From contig JBBREQ010000121.1 in the NCBI GenBank assembly GCA_038202795.1, positions 1-6,326 on the forward strand: a stretch of DNA of 6,326 nt. Reading direction: 5' to 3'. This document shows, one piece after another, positions 1 through 5,654 of the stretch. Below the pieces are notes generated by a model, which saw only the letters and a program-made list of their open reading frames with translations, ran no database searches and had not been told where the DNA came from. The DNA is from PHET01 sp038202795. Its GTDB lineage: Bacteria; Actinomycetota; Coriobacteriia; Anaerosomatales; PHET01. The stretch's first letter is position 1. The number at the start of each line of letters is the position of its first letter. A program made the translations under genes and the position numbers.

Positions 1-2
1 CC

Positions 3-188
3 AACTTCGAACCCTCGTCGCTTGCCGCGGCCTTGGATGCGGTGACGCCGGAGCAGGTGGTGGCGTGGAAGGCAGCATCGGCCGCGCACGCCGACGAGCT
101 GTCGAGTGAGTCGCAGTCGACGATCTGGGAAGACCTCATCGATCGCGTCCTGAGCTCATCCCTTGGTCGTGAAGCGAGCCCGCAGTAG
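3..188 (+). CDS. 3' end of an unidentified protein, possibly a glycosyltransferase (partial)
   Basis: An open frame enters from the left edge and ends at TAG (186-188), giving 61 visible residues. The tail is hydrophilic and probably helical, rich in Ala, Ser and Glu, with two Trp residues (in VVAWKAAS and STIWEDLI). Its Ala-rich helix, then Trp, then a closing helix resembles the C-terminal end of GT4-type glycosyltransferases, where a last helix packs back on the N-terminal domain. No catalytic motif is in view, so this is a guess from style and from the polysaccharide context. Coding status is supported by the GC-rich third positions and the uninterrupted frame. The next gene starts 126 bases downstream on the same strand, so it may or may not belong to the same transcript. 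Confidence 0.55.
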   Translation, partial: NFEPSSLAAALDAVTPEQVVAWKAASAAHADELSSESQSTIWEDLIDRVLSSSLGREASPQ

Positions 189-278
189 CTCTGACACGCT
201 GGCGGAGGCTCCGTTGAAGCTCGATCCCCCGGCCGGGCAGCCAGCCAGTCGCATGCTGAAACCTGGATAGACTCGCAA

Positions 279-297
279 TGCCCCGGATCTCGGGGCG
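279..297 (+). promoter_or_regulatory. GC-rich hairpin just upstream of the exporter ribosome binding site
   Basis: Bases 280-285 (GCCCCG) pair perfectly with 291-296 (CGGGGC), and a T279-G297 wobble extends the stem. The loop is GATCT (286-290). The stem ends eight bases before the GGAG ribosome binding site (306-309). There is no T-run after it, so it is not a canonical intrinsic terminator. It could be a U-tract-less terminator for the upstream gene, an mRNA stabiliser, or an element affecting translation of the exporter. The pairing is seen in the sequence; any role is inferred. Confidence 0.45.
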
Positions 298-305
298 AAT
301 GATCT

Positions 306-309
306 GGAG
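306..309 (+). promoter_or_regulatory. Ribosome binding site deciding the TTG start of the exporter
   Basis: GGAG sits five bases before TTG at 315. An in-frame TGA at 300-302 rules out any start further upstream, and no in-frame ATG lies close downstream, so this site supports TTG as the initiation codon. Confidence 0.6.
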
Positions 310-314
310 TTGCG

Positions 315-2093
315 TTGAGACAACTGATTTCCCTCTTTCGGGACGTGTTGGCAGTCTTCCCGGCGGGGGGGCGACGGTTTGTACTCGCGTACGGGTGGTT
401 GCTCGCGTCGCTCGCCATCCTTGACGTGGCTGCTCTGGGTCTGCTCGCAGCACTCATCGGCCCGATTGCGGCCGGCCAACCGGCGTCGCTACCCATCGTT
501 GGCGAACTCTCCACCGCCGGGCTCGTCTGGGCCATTCTCGGCGTCTGCGCGCTGATGATTCTGAAGAGCGTCATCGCCGTTGCGATCACCCTGTGGGGAG
601 TTAGAAGGATTGCCCGATATGAGGTCGCCGTCGGTGATCGCTTGTTTCGCGCCTACATCAATGCCCCATGGTCGAGCCGCCTCCGTCGAAACTCGGCCGA
701 CATGCTCCAGTTCAGTGACAGTGGCGTCAACGCGACGGTCAACTCTTTCGTAATTCCCGGCGCTACTCTCATTGGTGAGGCGGTGACGCTCGTCGCCGTG
801 ATCGCCACTCTCGCTGTGGCACAGCCGATGCTCGCGCTCGTCACACTCCTCTATATGGCCGCGCTCGGCGGCCTCCTGCACTTGTGGTCTTCTAATCGGT
901 CGCGAATCGTTGGCGAGACCTACGTGGATGCCGCGGTCCGCACGGGCAGGTTCGTTCTGGAAATTGTCGGCGCAATGAAAGAAGTCACCCTGCGCAATAA
1001 AGAGAGCGAGGTGGCCGCGGTCGTCGAGAGAAGCCGAGCGCGTAAGGCTACCGCCCTGGCTGAGATGTCCTTTCTCCAAGGTGTGCCGCGATATGCGCTC
1101 GAAGCGGGGCTCGTCGGAGGCTTCGTTTTGGTCGGTGGCATCGGATACTTCTCGGGAGGGGTCGAGCAGGCGTTGTCAGCGATCGCTCTTTTCGGTCTCG
1201 CAGGTTTCCGAATCGCGCCGTCCGTGGTTCGAGCGCAAACGGTTGTCTCGGGCATGATTTCGAACTCCACGTTTGCACGACGTCTTCTCATGGAAATGTC
1301 CGACACTGAACGAGCGGCTGTGGCGGCTACTTCAGCGAACGCACTCCCCGTGCCGGCGGACGCTGAGCGAATCGTCTTCGAGCACGTGAGCTTCCGCTAC
1401 TCGCCCGGCGACGAGCCTGCGATTCGAGATGTCTCGCTCGAAATCGAACTGGGCACCACCGTCGCGTTAGTCGGCGAATCGGGTGCGGGCAAGTCCACCA
1501 TCGTTGATCTGGTCTTGGGCCTCATCGAGCCCAGTGAAGGGCGGGTTGCGCTTGATGACACGCCGCTGGCCGATCTCAAACATGCGTGGCGGCAACGCGT
1601 TGCGTATGTGCCCCAAGAGGTGGCTCTCTTCGATGCGACGATCGCCCAGAATGTCGCCCTTACCTGGTCTGATGACGCCGACCACGGCAGGGTGCGCACG
1701 GCCTTGGAGCGCGCCCACCTGTGGGACGTCGTCGAGAATCGGTACGGCGGCGTCGGCGCAAAGATTGGTGAGCGGGGTCTGGCACTGTCTGGCGGCCAGC
1801 GCCAGCGACTCGGGATCGCCCGGGCCTTGTACAACGACCCACTCGTTCTCGTGATGGACGAGGCAACAAGCGCGCTCGACAGCAAGACCGAATCCGCGGT
1901 GACCGAATCGATCGCTGAGCTGCAGAGAGACCTGACTGTGATCGTCGTAGCGCATCGCCTTTCAACGATCAAGGATTCTGACCGGATCTTCTTCCTGCGA
2001 CGCGGTGAGTTAGCTGGCTCCGGCACTTTCGATGAGTTGGTTGCGCAGTTCCCAGACTTCGCCGAGCAGGCGCAGCTCGCAGGCCTCGTTTAG
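315..2093 (+). CDS. MsbA/PglK-type ABC exporter, probable lipid-linked glycan flippase
   Basis: A 592-residue half-transporter with membrane domain and ATPase fused in one chain, expected to work as a homodimer in the cytoplasmic membrane. Six hydrophobic segments can be placed near residues 22-43, 67-95, 146-167, 171-191, 261-279 and 286-306. The ATPase domain (about 352-592) is intact: Walker A GESGAGKST at 387-395, Q-loop Gln434, signature LSGGQ at 491-495, Walker B ending in Asp515 and Glu516, D-loop SALD at 519-522, and switch His547. The TTG start is backed by GGAG at 306-309 and an upstream in-frame stop. Length and layout match MsbA and the Campylobacter flippase PglK, which flips undecaprenyl-diphosphate-linked glycan. 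The amidotransferase gene follows 10 bases later, so the likely cargo is a glycan intermediate containing the modified sugar. Drug or lipid export cannot be excluded from sequence alone. The exporter call is firm; the substrate is inferred. Confidence 0.9.
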   Translation: MRQLISLFRDVLAVFPAGGRRFVLAYGWLLASLAILDVAALGLLAALIGPIAAGQPASLPIVGELSTAGLVWAILGVCALMILKSVIAVAITLWGVRRIARYEVAVGDRLFRAYINAPWSSRLRRNSADMLQFSDSGVNATVNSFVIPGATLIGEAVTLVAVIATLAVAQPMLALVTLLYMAALGGLLHLWSSNRSRIVGETYVDAAVRTGRFVLEIVGAMKEVTLRNKESEVAAVVERSRARKATALAEMSFLQGVPRYALEAGLVGGFVLVGGIGYFSGGVEQALSAIALFGLAGFRIAPSVVRAQTVVSGMISNSTFARRLLMEMSDTERAAVAATSANALPVPADAERIVFEHVSFRYSPGDEPAIRDVSLEIELGTTVALVGESGAGKSTIVDLVLGLIEPSEGRVALDDTPLADLKHAWRQRVAYVPQEVALFDATIAQNVALTWSDDADHGRVRTALERAHLWDVVENRYGGVGAKIGERGLALSGGQRQRLGIARALYNDPLVLVMDEATSALDSKTESAVTESIAELQRDLTVIVVAHRLSTIKDSDRIFFLRRGELAGSGTFDELVAQFPDFAEQAQLAGLV

Positions 2094-2103
2094 GCTCGGT
2101 GAA

Positions 2104-3282
2104 ATGAAGGTCGAGGAATCCAGTTTCGCGTCGATGCAGGCGCCGGGGTACCGGCGCTGTGCCCGGACCATCATGGACACGACTGATCCAGATATCTGGT
2201 TCGACGAGCAGGGAGTCTCTTCGCATGCGCTCCGATTTGATGCGGAGTTGGCCGCGGAGGTGCAGGCGGCGCAATCTGGGGCTCTTCTCGGAGCGCTCGA
2301 TGACGTGGTCGCACGAATCAAGAAGTCGGGCGAAGGCAAGCCCTACGACTGCGTGATTGGCATCTCCGGGGGTGTTGACAGCACCTATCTTGCGCTTCAG
2401 GCAGTGAAACTGGGTCTACGCCCACTCGCCGTACATTTCGACAGCGGGTGGAACAGTGAACTTGCAGTCGACAATATTCATAACCTCGTGACGAGACTCG
2501 GGCTAGATCTCTACACACATGTCGTGGACTGGCGGGAGATGAAAGATCTCCAGCTATCGTTCTTCAAGGCTTCGCTAGCGAACTGTGACATTCCCACCGA
2601 CCATGCCTTCAGCTGGGTCGCTTACACCCAGGCGTCGAAATACGGAATCAAGTACATTCTCTCCGGAGCGAACTTCGCGAGCGAGTCGGTTCTGCCGTCG
2701 TCGTGGGGCTATGACTCAGGAGACGCGACTCATCTGAAGGCAGTTCAGAAGCGATTCGGCACGGTTAAGCTCAAGACCTACCCGGTGATGGGTCTCGTGA
2801 AGCGGAATCTCTGGTACCCAGAGGTTCGCCGCATCCAGACTGTTGCGTTGTTGAACTACATGCCATATGTCTATGCCGACGCGAAGAGGGTAATCGCCGA
2901 CGAACTTGGCTGGCGCGATTACGGCGGAAAGCACTACGAGTCAGTGTTCACTCGCTACTTCCAGGGCTACTACCTGCCACACAAATTTGGCTATGACAAG
3001 CGGCTCGCGCACTACTCTTCCCTAATTCTGTCTGGTCAGATGACTCGGGACGAGGCGCTCGCTTTGTTGGAGACGACAAACTACCCGGAGAACCTTCGTC
3101 AGCAAGATCACGAGTTCATCGCAAAGAAGCTCGGGGTGGGCGTTGGAGAACTAGAGGCGATCTATGCTCAGCCAGCGGTCGACTACACCGAATATCCGAA
3201 TTCGAAAGTCTCGGCCGACCGTTTGTTTGGGTTCACAGCGGCACTTGGTGGCGTGTTGCGCAAGCTGCGTATATTGCGATGA
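2104..3282 (+). CDS. wbpG: N-acetyl sugar amidotransferase, WbpG/PseA family
   Basis: 392 residues from ATG 2104. The family converts a sugar acetamido group to acetamidino, using ATP and ammonia supplied by HisH/HisF-like partners. The PP-loop SGGVDS (88-93) marks an N-type ATP pyrophosphatase that activates the substrate by adenylation. The N-terminal block with DTTDPDI and FDE, the SGANFASE segment (187-194) and the GGKHYESVFTRYFQ block starting at 274 are family hallmarks. Of the CxxC...CxxC pattern found in many relatives, only the first Cys (19) remains; the other positions are Thr22, Ser39 and Ala42. The start is uncertain. ATG 2104 lies 10 bases after the exporter stop with only weak Shine-Dalgarno bases. 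ATG 2134 would give an N-terminus closer to the family norm, but its nearest GAGGA is 16 bases away. Extending the frame back to 2032 would only overlap the exporter. The stop overlaps the next start (ATGA, 3279-3282). Confidence 0.9.
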   Translation: MKVEESSFASMQAPGYRRCARTIMDTTDPDIWFDEQGVSSHALRFDAELAAEVQAAQSGALLGALDDVVARIKKSGEGKPYDCVIGISGGVDSTYLALQAVKLGLRPLAVHFDSGWNSELAVDNIHNLVTRLGLDLYTHVVDWREMKDLQLSFFKASLANCDIPTDHAFSWVAYTQASKYGIKYILSGANFASESVLPSSWGYDSGDATHLKAVQKRFGTVKLKTYPVMGLVKRNLWYPEVRRIQTVALLNYMPYVYADAKRVIADELGWRDYGGKHYESVFTRYFQGYYLPHKFGYDKRLAHYSSLILSGQMTRDEALALLETTNYPENLRQQDHEFIAKKLGVGVGELEAIYAQPAVDYTEYPNSKVSADRLFGFTAALGGVLRKLRILR

Positions 3283-3884
3283 CCGTCTCTCTTATCGACT
3301 ACGGCCTTGGCAACCTTGGGTCCGTCGTGAATATGCTCAAGCGAGTGGGCACCGAGTCGCGTCGCGTCAGCACCCCAGATGGGATCCTCGGCAGTGACAG
3401 GCTTCTGCTGCCTGGCATCGGATCGTTCGATACTGCAATCGAGTTGCTGGACGAGCAAGGCTTGACGCCGGCAATAAAAGAGTTCGCGGCAACGGGTAAG
3501 CCAATTCTCGGGATCTGCCTCGGTATGCAGATCTTGATGGACTCATCGGAAGAGGGCCAGGCCGCCGGCCTCGGGCTTATTCCTGGCCGTTCTGTGCGAT
3601 TCTCCGAAGACACTGGCATCAGGGTGCCGCACATGGGATGGAATCTCGCCGAGCCGGTCAGGCAGGACTCACTCGTCGCCGACCTGCCGAAAGACAGCCG
3701 TTTCTATTTCGTGCACAGTTACCGGGTAGTGCCCGAAAACGACGACGATGTGCTCGCGATTACACAGTACGGTGCTCCGTTCGCCTCTATGATTCGCTCC
3801 GGAAATATCATGGGCGCCCAGTACCACCCTGAAAAGAGTCACGCGTTTGGCATGCGCGTATTGAGCAACTTCGCAGCGCTATGA
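3279..3884 (+). CDS. hisH: HisH-type glutaminase subunit dedicated to the sugar amidotransferase
   Basis: 201 residues, the usual HisH length. It is a class I glutamine amidotransferase that hydrolyses glutamine and passes ammonia to a HisF-type partner. The catalytic triad is complete: nucleophile Cys80 within GICLGMQ, plus His183 and Glu185 in QYHPEKS. PGIGSF (45-50) matches the loop near the oxyanion hole. The start ATG shares ATGA with the preceding stop, and its own stop shares ATGA with the next gene. No Shine-Dalgarno is seen before 3279, so translation probably depends on coupling. No other histidine genes are nearby. With WbpG on one side and a catalytically altered HisF on the other, this is most likely the HisH2-type paralogue of the acetamidino-sugar pathway, not the histidine enzyme, although the sequence alone would fit either. 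The family call is very secure; the pathway is inferred from neighbours. Confidence 0.92.
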   Translation: MTVSLIDYGLGNLGSVVNMLKRVGTESRRVSTPDGILGSDRLLLPGIGSFDTAIELLDEQGLTPAIKEFAATGKPILGICLGMQILMDSSEEGQAAGLGLIPGRSVRFSEDTGIRVPHMGWNLAEPVRQDSLVADLPKDSRFYFVHSYRVVPENDDDVLAITQYGAPFASMIRSGNIMGAQYHPEKSHAFGMRVLSNFAAL

Positions 3885-4648
3885 GTGTGTTCCCGAGGGT
3901 CATACCCGTCCTGCTGGTGAGCGATGGCTACCTCGTCAAGCCTGTCAAGTTCCAGGGCGAGAAATACATCGGTGACCCCATCAATGCCGTGCGAATTTTC
4001 AATGAGAAGCAGGTTGACGAGCTTGTGATCTGTGACATCGACGCCTCGATCAAGGGCACCGGTGTCAACTACACCCTCATCGAAGAGATCGCGAGTGAGG
4101 CGTTCATGCCTGTCGGTTACGGGGGCGGGGTGGTGTCAGCAGCTGAAGCGAAGCGCATCACCGGAATCGGGATAGAAAAGGTCATTCTCAACACGGTTGT
4201 GATGCAGCGGCCAGAGTCTGTAACGGAGATCTCAGAAGCGCTCGGCTCGTCGAGCACGGTTGTGAGCCTGGATGCCCGGCGCAAGCTGACAGGAGGGTGG
4301 GACACGTTCGTTCGCCGAGGTAGCCGCAAGACGGGCATGTCGCCGGCCGAGTTCGCCGCTCGTGCGCAGCAACTGGGTGCCGGCGAAATTCTTGTGTCGT
4401 CGATTGACAGAGAGTGCACATTCACGGGCTACGACCTGAAGCTCATTGAGTCTGTCGCGTCTGCTGTCACCGTGCCCATCATTGCTCTTGGTGGCGCTGG
4501 CGAATACAGCCACTTGGCCCCGGCGCTAGAGGCCGGTGCCTCCGCAGTGGCGGCCGGCAGCATCTTCGTGCTCAACGGCAAGCACCGTGCGGTGCTTATC
4601 TCGTACCCGACGCCCGACCAGGTCAGGGCGCTCGCCTCGCACTTGTAA
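3881..4648 (+). CDS. hisF: HisF-like (HisF2-type) ammonia-channel partner, cyclase Asp replaced
   Basis: 255 residues, a (beta/alpha)8 barrel of the HisF family. Compared from memory with Thermotoga HisF, the catalytic Asp11 aligns with Leu12 (in VLLVSDG), while the second catalytic Asp130 is kept as Asp131 (SLDARR). The ammonia-gate residues Arg5, Glu46, Lys99 and Glu167 are all present as Arg6, Glu47, Lys100 and Glu169. Phosphate-site features GGG (81-83), Asn104-Thr105 and GGAG (204-207) remain, but the Gly after the SIDR motif is Cys179. The FQGEKYIGDPINAVRIFNEK stretch (24-43) is typical of HisF2 proteins next to WbpG. The probable role is to bind HisH, conduct ammonia and hand it to WbpG, without making imidazole glycerol phosphate. 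The ATG overlaps the hisH stop by ATGA, with no Shine-Dalgarno of its own. It is the last gene of the plus-strand operon. Confidence 0.88.
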   Translation: MSVFPRVIPVLLVSDGYLVKPVKFQGEKYIGDPINAVRIFNEKQVDELVICDIDASIKGTGVNYTLIEEIASEAFMPVGYGGGVVSAAEAKRITGIGIEKVILNTVVMQRPESVTEISEALGSSSTVVSLDARRKLTGGWDTFVRRGSRKTGMSPAEFAARAQQLGAGEILVSSIDRECTFTGYDLKLIESVASAVTVPIIALGGAGEYSHLAPALEAGASAVAAGSIFVLNGKHRAVLISYPTPDQVRALASHL

Positions 4649-4670
4649 GGCAACGAAGCGCCGGGCGGGA
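4649..4670. other. 22-base gap between convergent operons
   Basis: The plus-strand operon and the minus-strand dehydrogenase gene end 22 bases apart. No hairpin with a T-run lies in the gap. The nearest stem is GCCTC-CGTC-GAGGC (4674-4687), inside the 3' end of the dehydrogenase gene. It is only five base pairs and has no T-run, so I do not call a terminator. Confidence 0.5.
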
Positions 4671-5654
4671 TCAGCCTCCGTCGAGGCGGTGTTCGCGACC
4701 GTCAACGACCATCAATTCAGCAACTTCGACCACGCGAGTGCCTTCCGCGAAAGTCACGATGCCACGTGCCTCGCCCGCGAGCACAGAGTCCCGGAATGCC
4801 TCGTGCTCGGCGAGCATTGGTTCTTTGCGGTCGAGGGCGAAACGCGTCATATTGCCTTCGGAGACGCCGCGGAACTCACCCGGGTCCCATGAGACTTGGA
4901 TCCGACCGTTCTCGTAGTACGTCAGGTCAGCCGTCAGGGTATCCGCGACGAGCACGCCATTCTCGCCTGTGATCATCGTCACGCGCTCCTTGAACGGAGT
5001 GAGCCAGTTCACGACGTGCGAAGTGATTGTGCCGCCACTCAGAGTGCCGACGGCGAGAACCATGTCTTCGTGCGCGCGACCGCTCCGGTGGGCAGTGCGG
5101 GCATTGACTGAGACGTAGTTTTGCTGAGCGACCCACGCGGTGAGGTCGATGTCGTGCGTTGCAAGATCTTTGATCACTCCGACATCGGCGATGCGGCCGG
5201 GAAACGGACCCTGCCGCCGCGTGGCAATCTGGAAGATCTCGCCAAGCATGCCCTCCGCGATGCGATCTCTTGCAGCCTGCAGCGCCGGGTTGTAACGCTC
5301 GATGTGGCCGACTCCGCCGATGAGTCCCTTAGCTTCGAACAGGTCGCGTAGCGTCCGCGAATCCTCCGCGGTCGAGGCAACTGGCTTCTCGATGAGCGCG
5401 TGGATTCCCGCCTCAGCGAGACGCTTGCCCATCTCGAGGTGGAAGGAAGTCGGTGCGGCGACGACCGCGTAGTCGATCCCGAGGTCAAGCAATCGGTTGA
5501 TGTCGCGTACGACCGGGCTTCCGTGAACTTGCTCTGGAACGTTCTCAGCCGGGTCGAAAACGCCCACCAAGTCGACGCCTTCGAGACCGGCCAACACTCG
5601 GGCGTGATTGCTCCCCATCACTCCCAGGCCAAGCAAACCTGCGCGAAGGCTCAT
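4671..5654 (-). CDS. Gfo/Idh/MocA sugar-nucleotide 3-dehydrogenase (WbpB/GnnA-like)
   Basis: 327 residues, normal for the family. The N-terminal Rossmann fold has GLGVMG at 9-14 for NAD(P). EKP at 89-91 supplies the conserved Lys90. HIERYNP (117-123) and the Asp163/His167 pair in KDLATHDID (162-170) belong to the catalytic region. The C-terminal half forms the substrate and oligomer domain. The likely reaction is oxidation of the C3 hydroxyl of a UDP-HexNAc or UDP-HexNAc uronate to a 3-keto sugar, which the adjacent aminotransferase would aminate. The HIERYNP/HDID pattern recalls UDP-GlcNAc 3-dehydrogenases such as GnnA, while the amidotransferase context suggests the WbpB uronate pathway; the sequence does not settle which. 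The start ATG (5654-5652) overlaps the aminotransferase stop as TGATG, and a GAAGG site (5669-5665) lies 10 bases upstream, so the pair is coupled. Other Gfo/Idh/MocA functions are possible. Confidence 0.85.
   Translation of the reverse strand: MSLRAGLLGLGVMGSNHARVLAGLEGVDLVGVFDPAENVPEQVHGSPVVRDINRLLDLGIDYAVVAAPTSFHLEMGKRLAEAGIHALIEKPVASTAEDSRTLRDLFEAKGLIGGVGHIERYNPALQAARDRIAEGMLGEIFQIATRRQGPFPGRIADVGVIKDLATHDIDLTAWVAQQNYVSVNARTAHRSGRAHEDMVLAVGTLSGGTITSHVVNWLTPFKERVTMITGENGVLVADTLTADLTYYENGRIQVSWDPGEFRGVSEGNMTRFALDRKEPMLAEHEAFRDSVLAGEARGIVTFAEGTRVVEVAELMVVDGREHRLDGG

Larger units (their letters stand above)
189..314. other. Intergenic gap upstream of the ABC exporter operon
   Basis: These 126 bases separate the partial upstream gene from the exporter. 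They contain a strong GC hairpin (279-297) and a short weaker stem just after the upstream stop (CGGA-GGC-TCCG, 203-213). A CAGC-type triple repeat lies around 238-247. A TAGACT hexamer at 268-273 matches 4 of 6 bases of a sigma-70 -10 box, but no convincing -35 box lies 16-18 bases upstream of it, so I do not call a promoter. I see no convincing small gene here. Confidence 0.6.

Noticed and set aside
228..237. CCCGGCCGGG palindrome as an operator
   Set aside because: It is a single short all-GC palindrome with no second copy in the gap; in GC-rich DNA this is weak evidence for a regulator site.
268..273. TAGACT as a -10 box for the exporter operon
   Set aside because: It matches 4 of 6 bases, but no acceptable -35 box is found at 16-18 bases spacing; such matches are common by chance.
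489..1079. Long antisense open frame opposite the exporter gene
   Set aside because: Composition is typical of a shadow frame in high-GC DNA, no recognisable domain is present, and the sense strand holds an unmistakable ABC exporter.
2032..2103. Upstream extension of the amidotransferase frame to an ATG at 2032
   Set aside because: It lies almost wholly inside the 3' end of the exporter gene in another frame. The extra 24 residues are Ser/Arg-rich with no family similarity, and ATG 2104 or 2134 fits the family N-terminus better.
3279..4648. hisH and hisF read as part of a histidine biosynthesis operon
   Set aside because: No hisA, hisB, hisI or other histidine genes are present, the genes are fused by overlaps to wbpG, and the HisF-like protein lacks the cyclase Asp11.
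4674..4687. GCCTC-CGTC-GAGGC stem as a terminator between the convergent operons
   Set aside because: It has only five base pairs, has no T-run on either strand, and lies within the coding end of the dehydrogenase.
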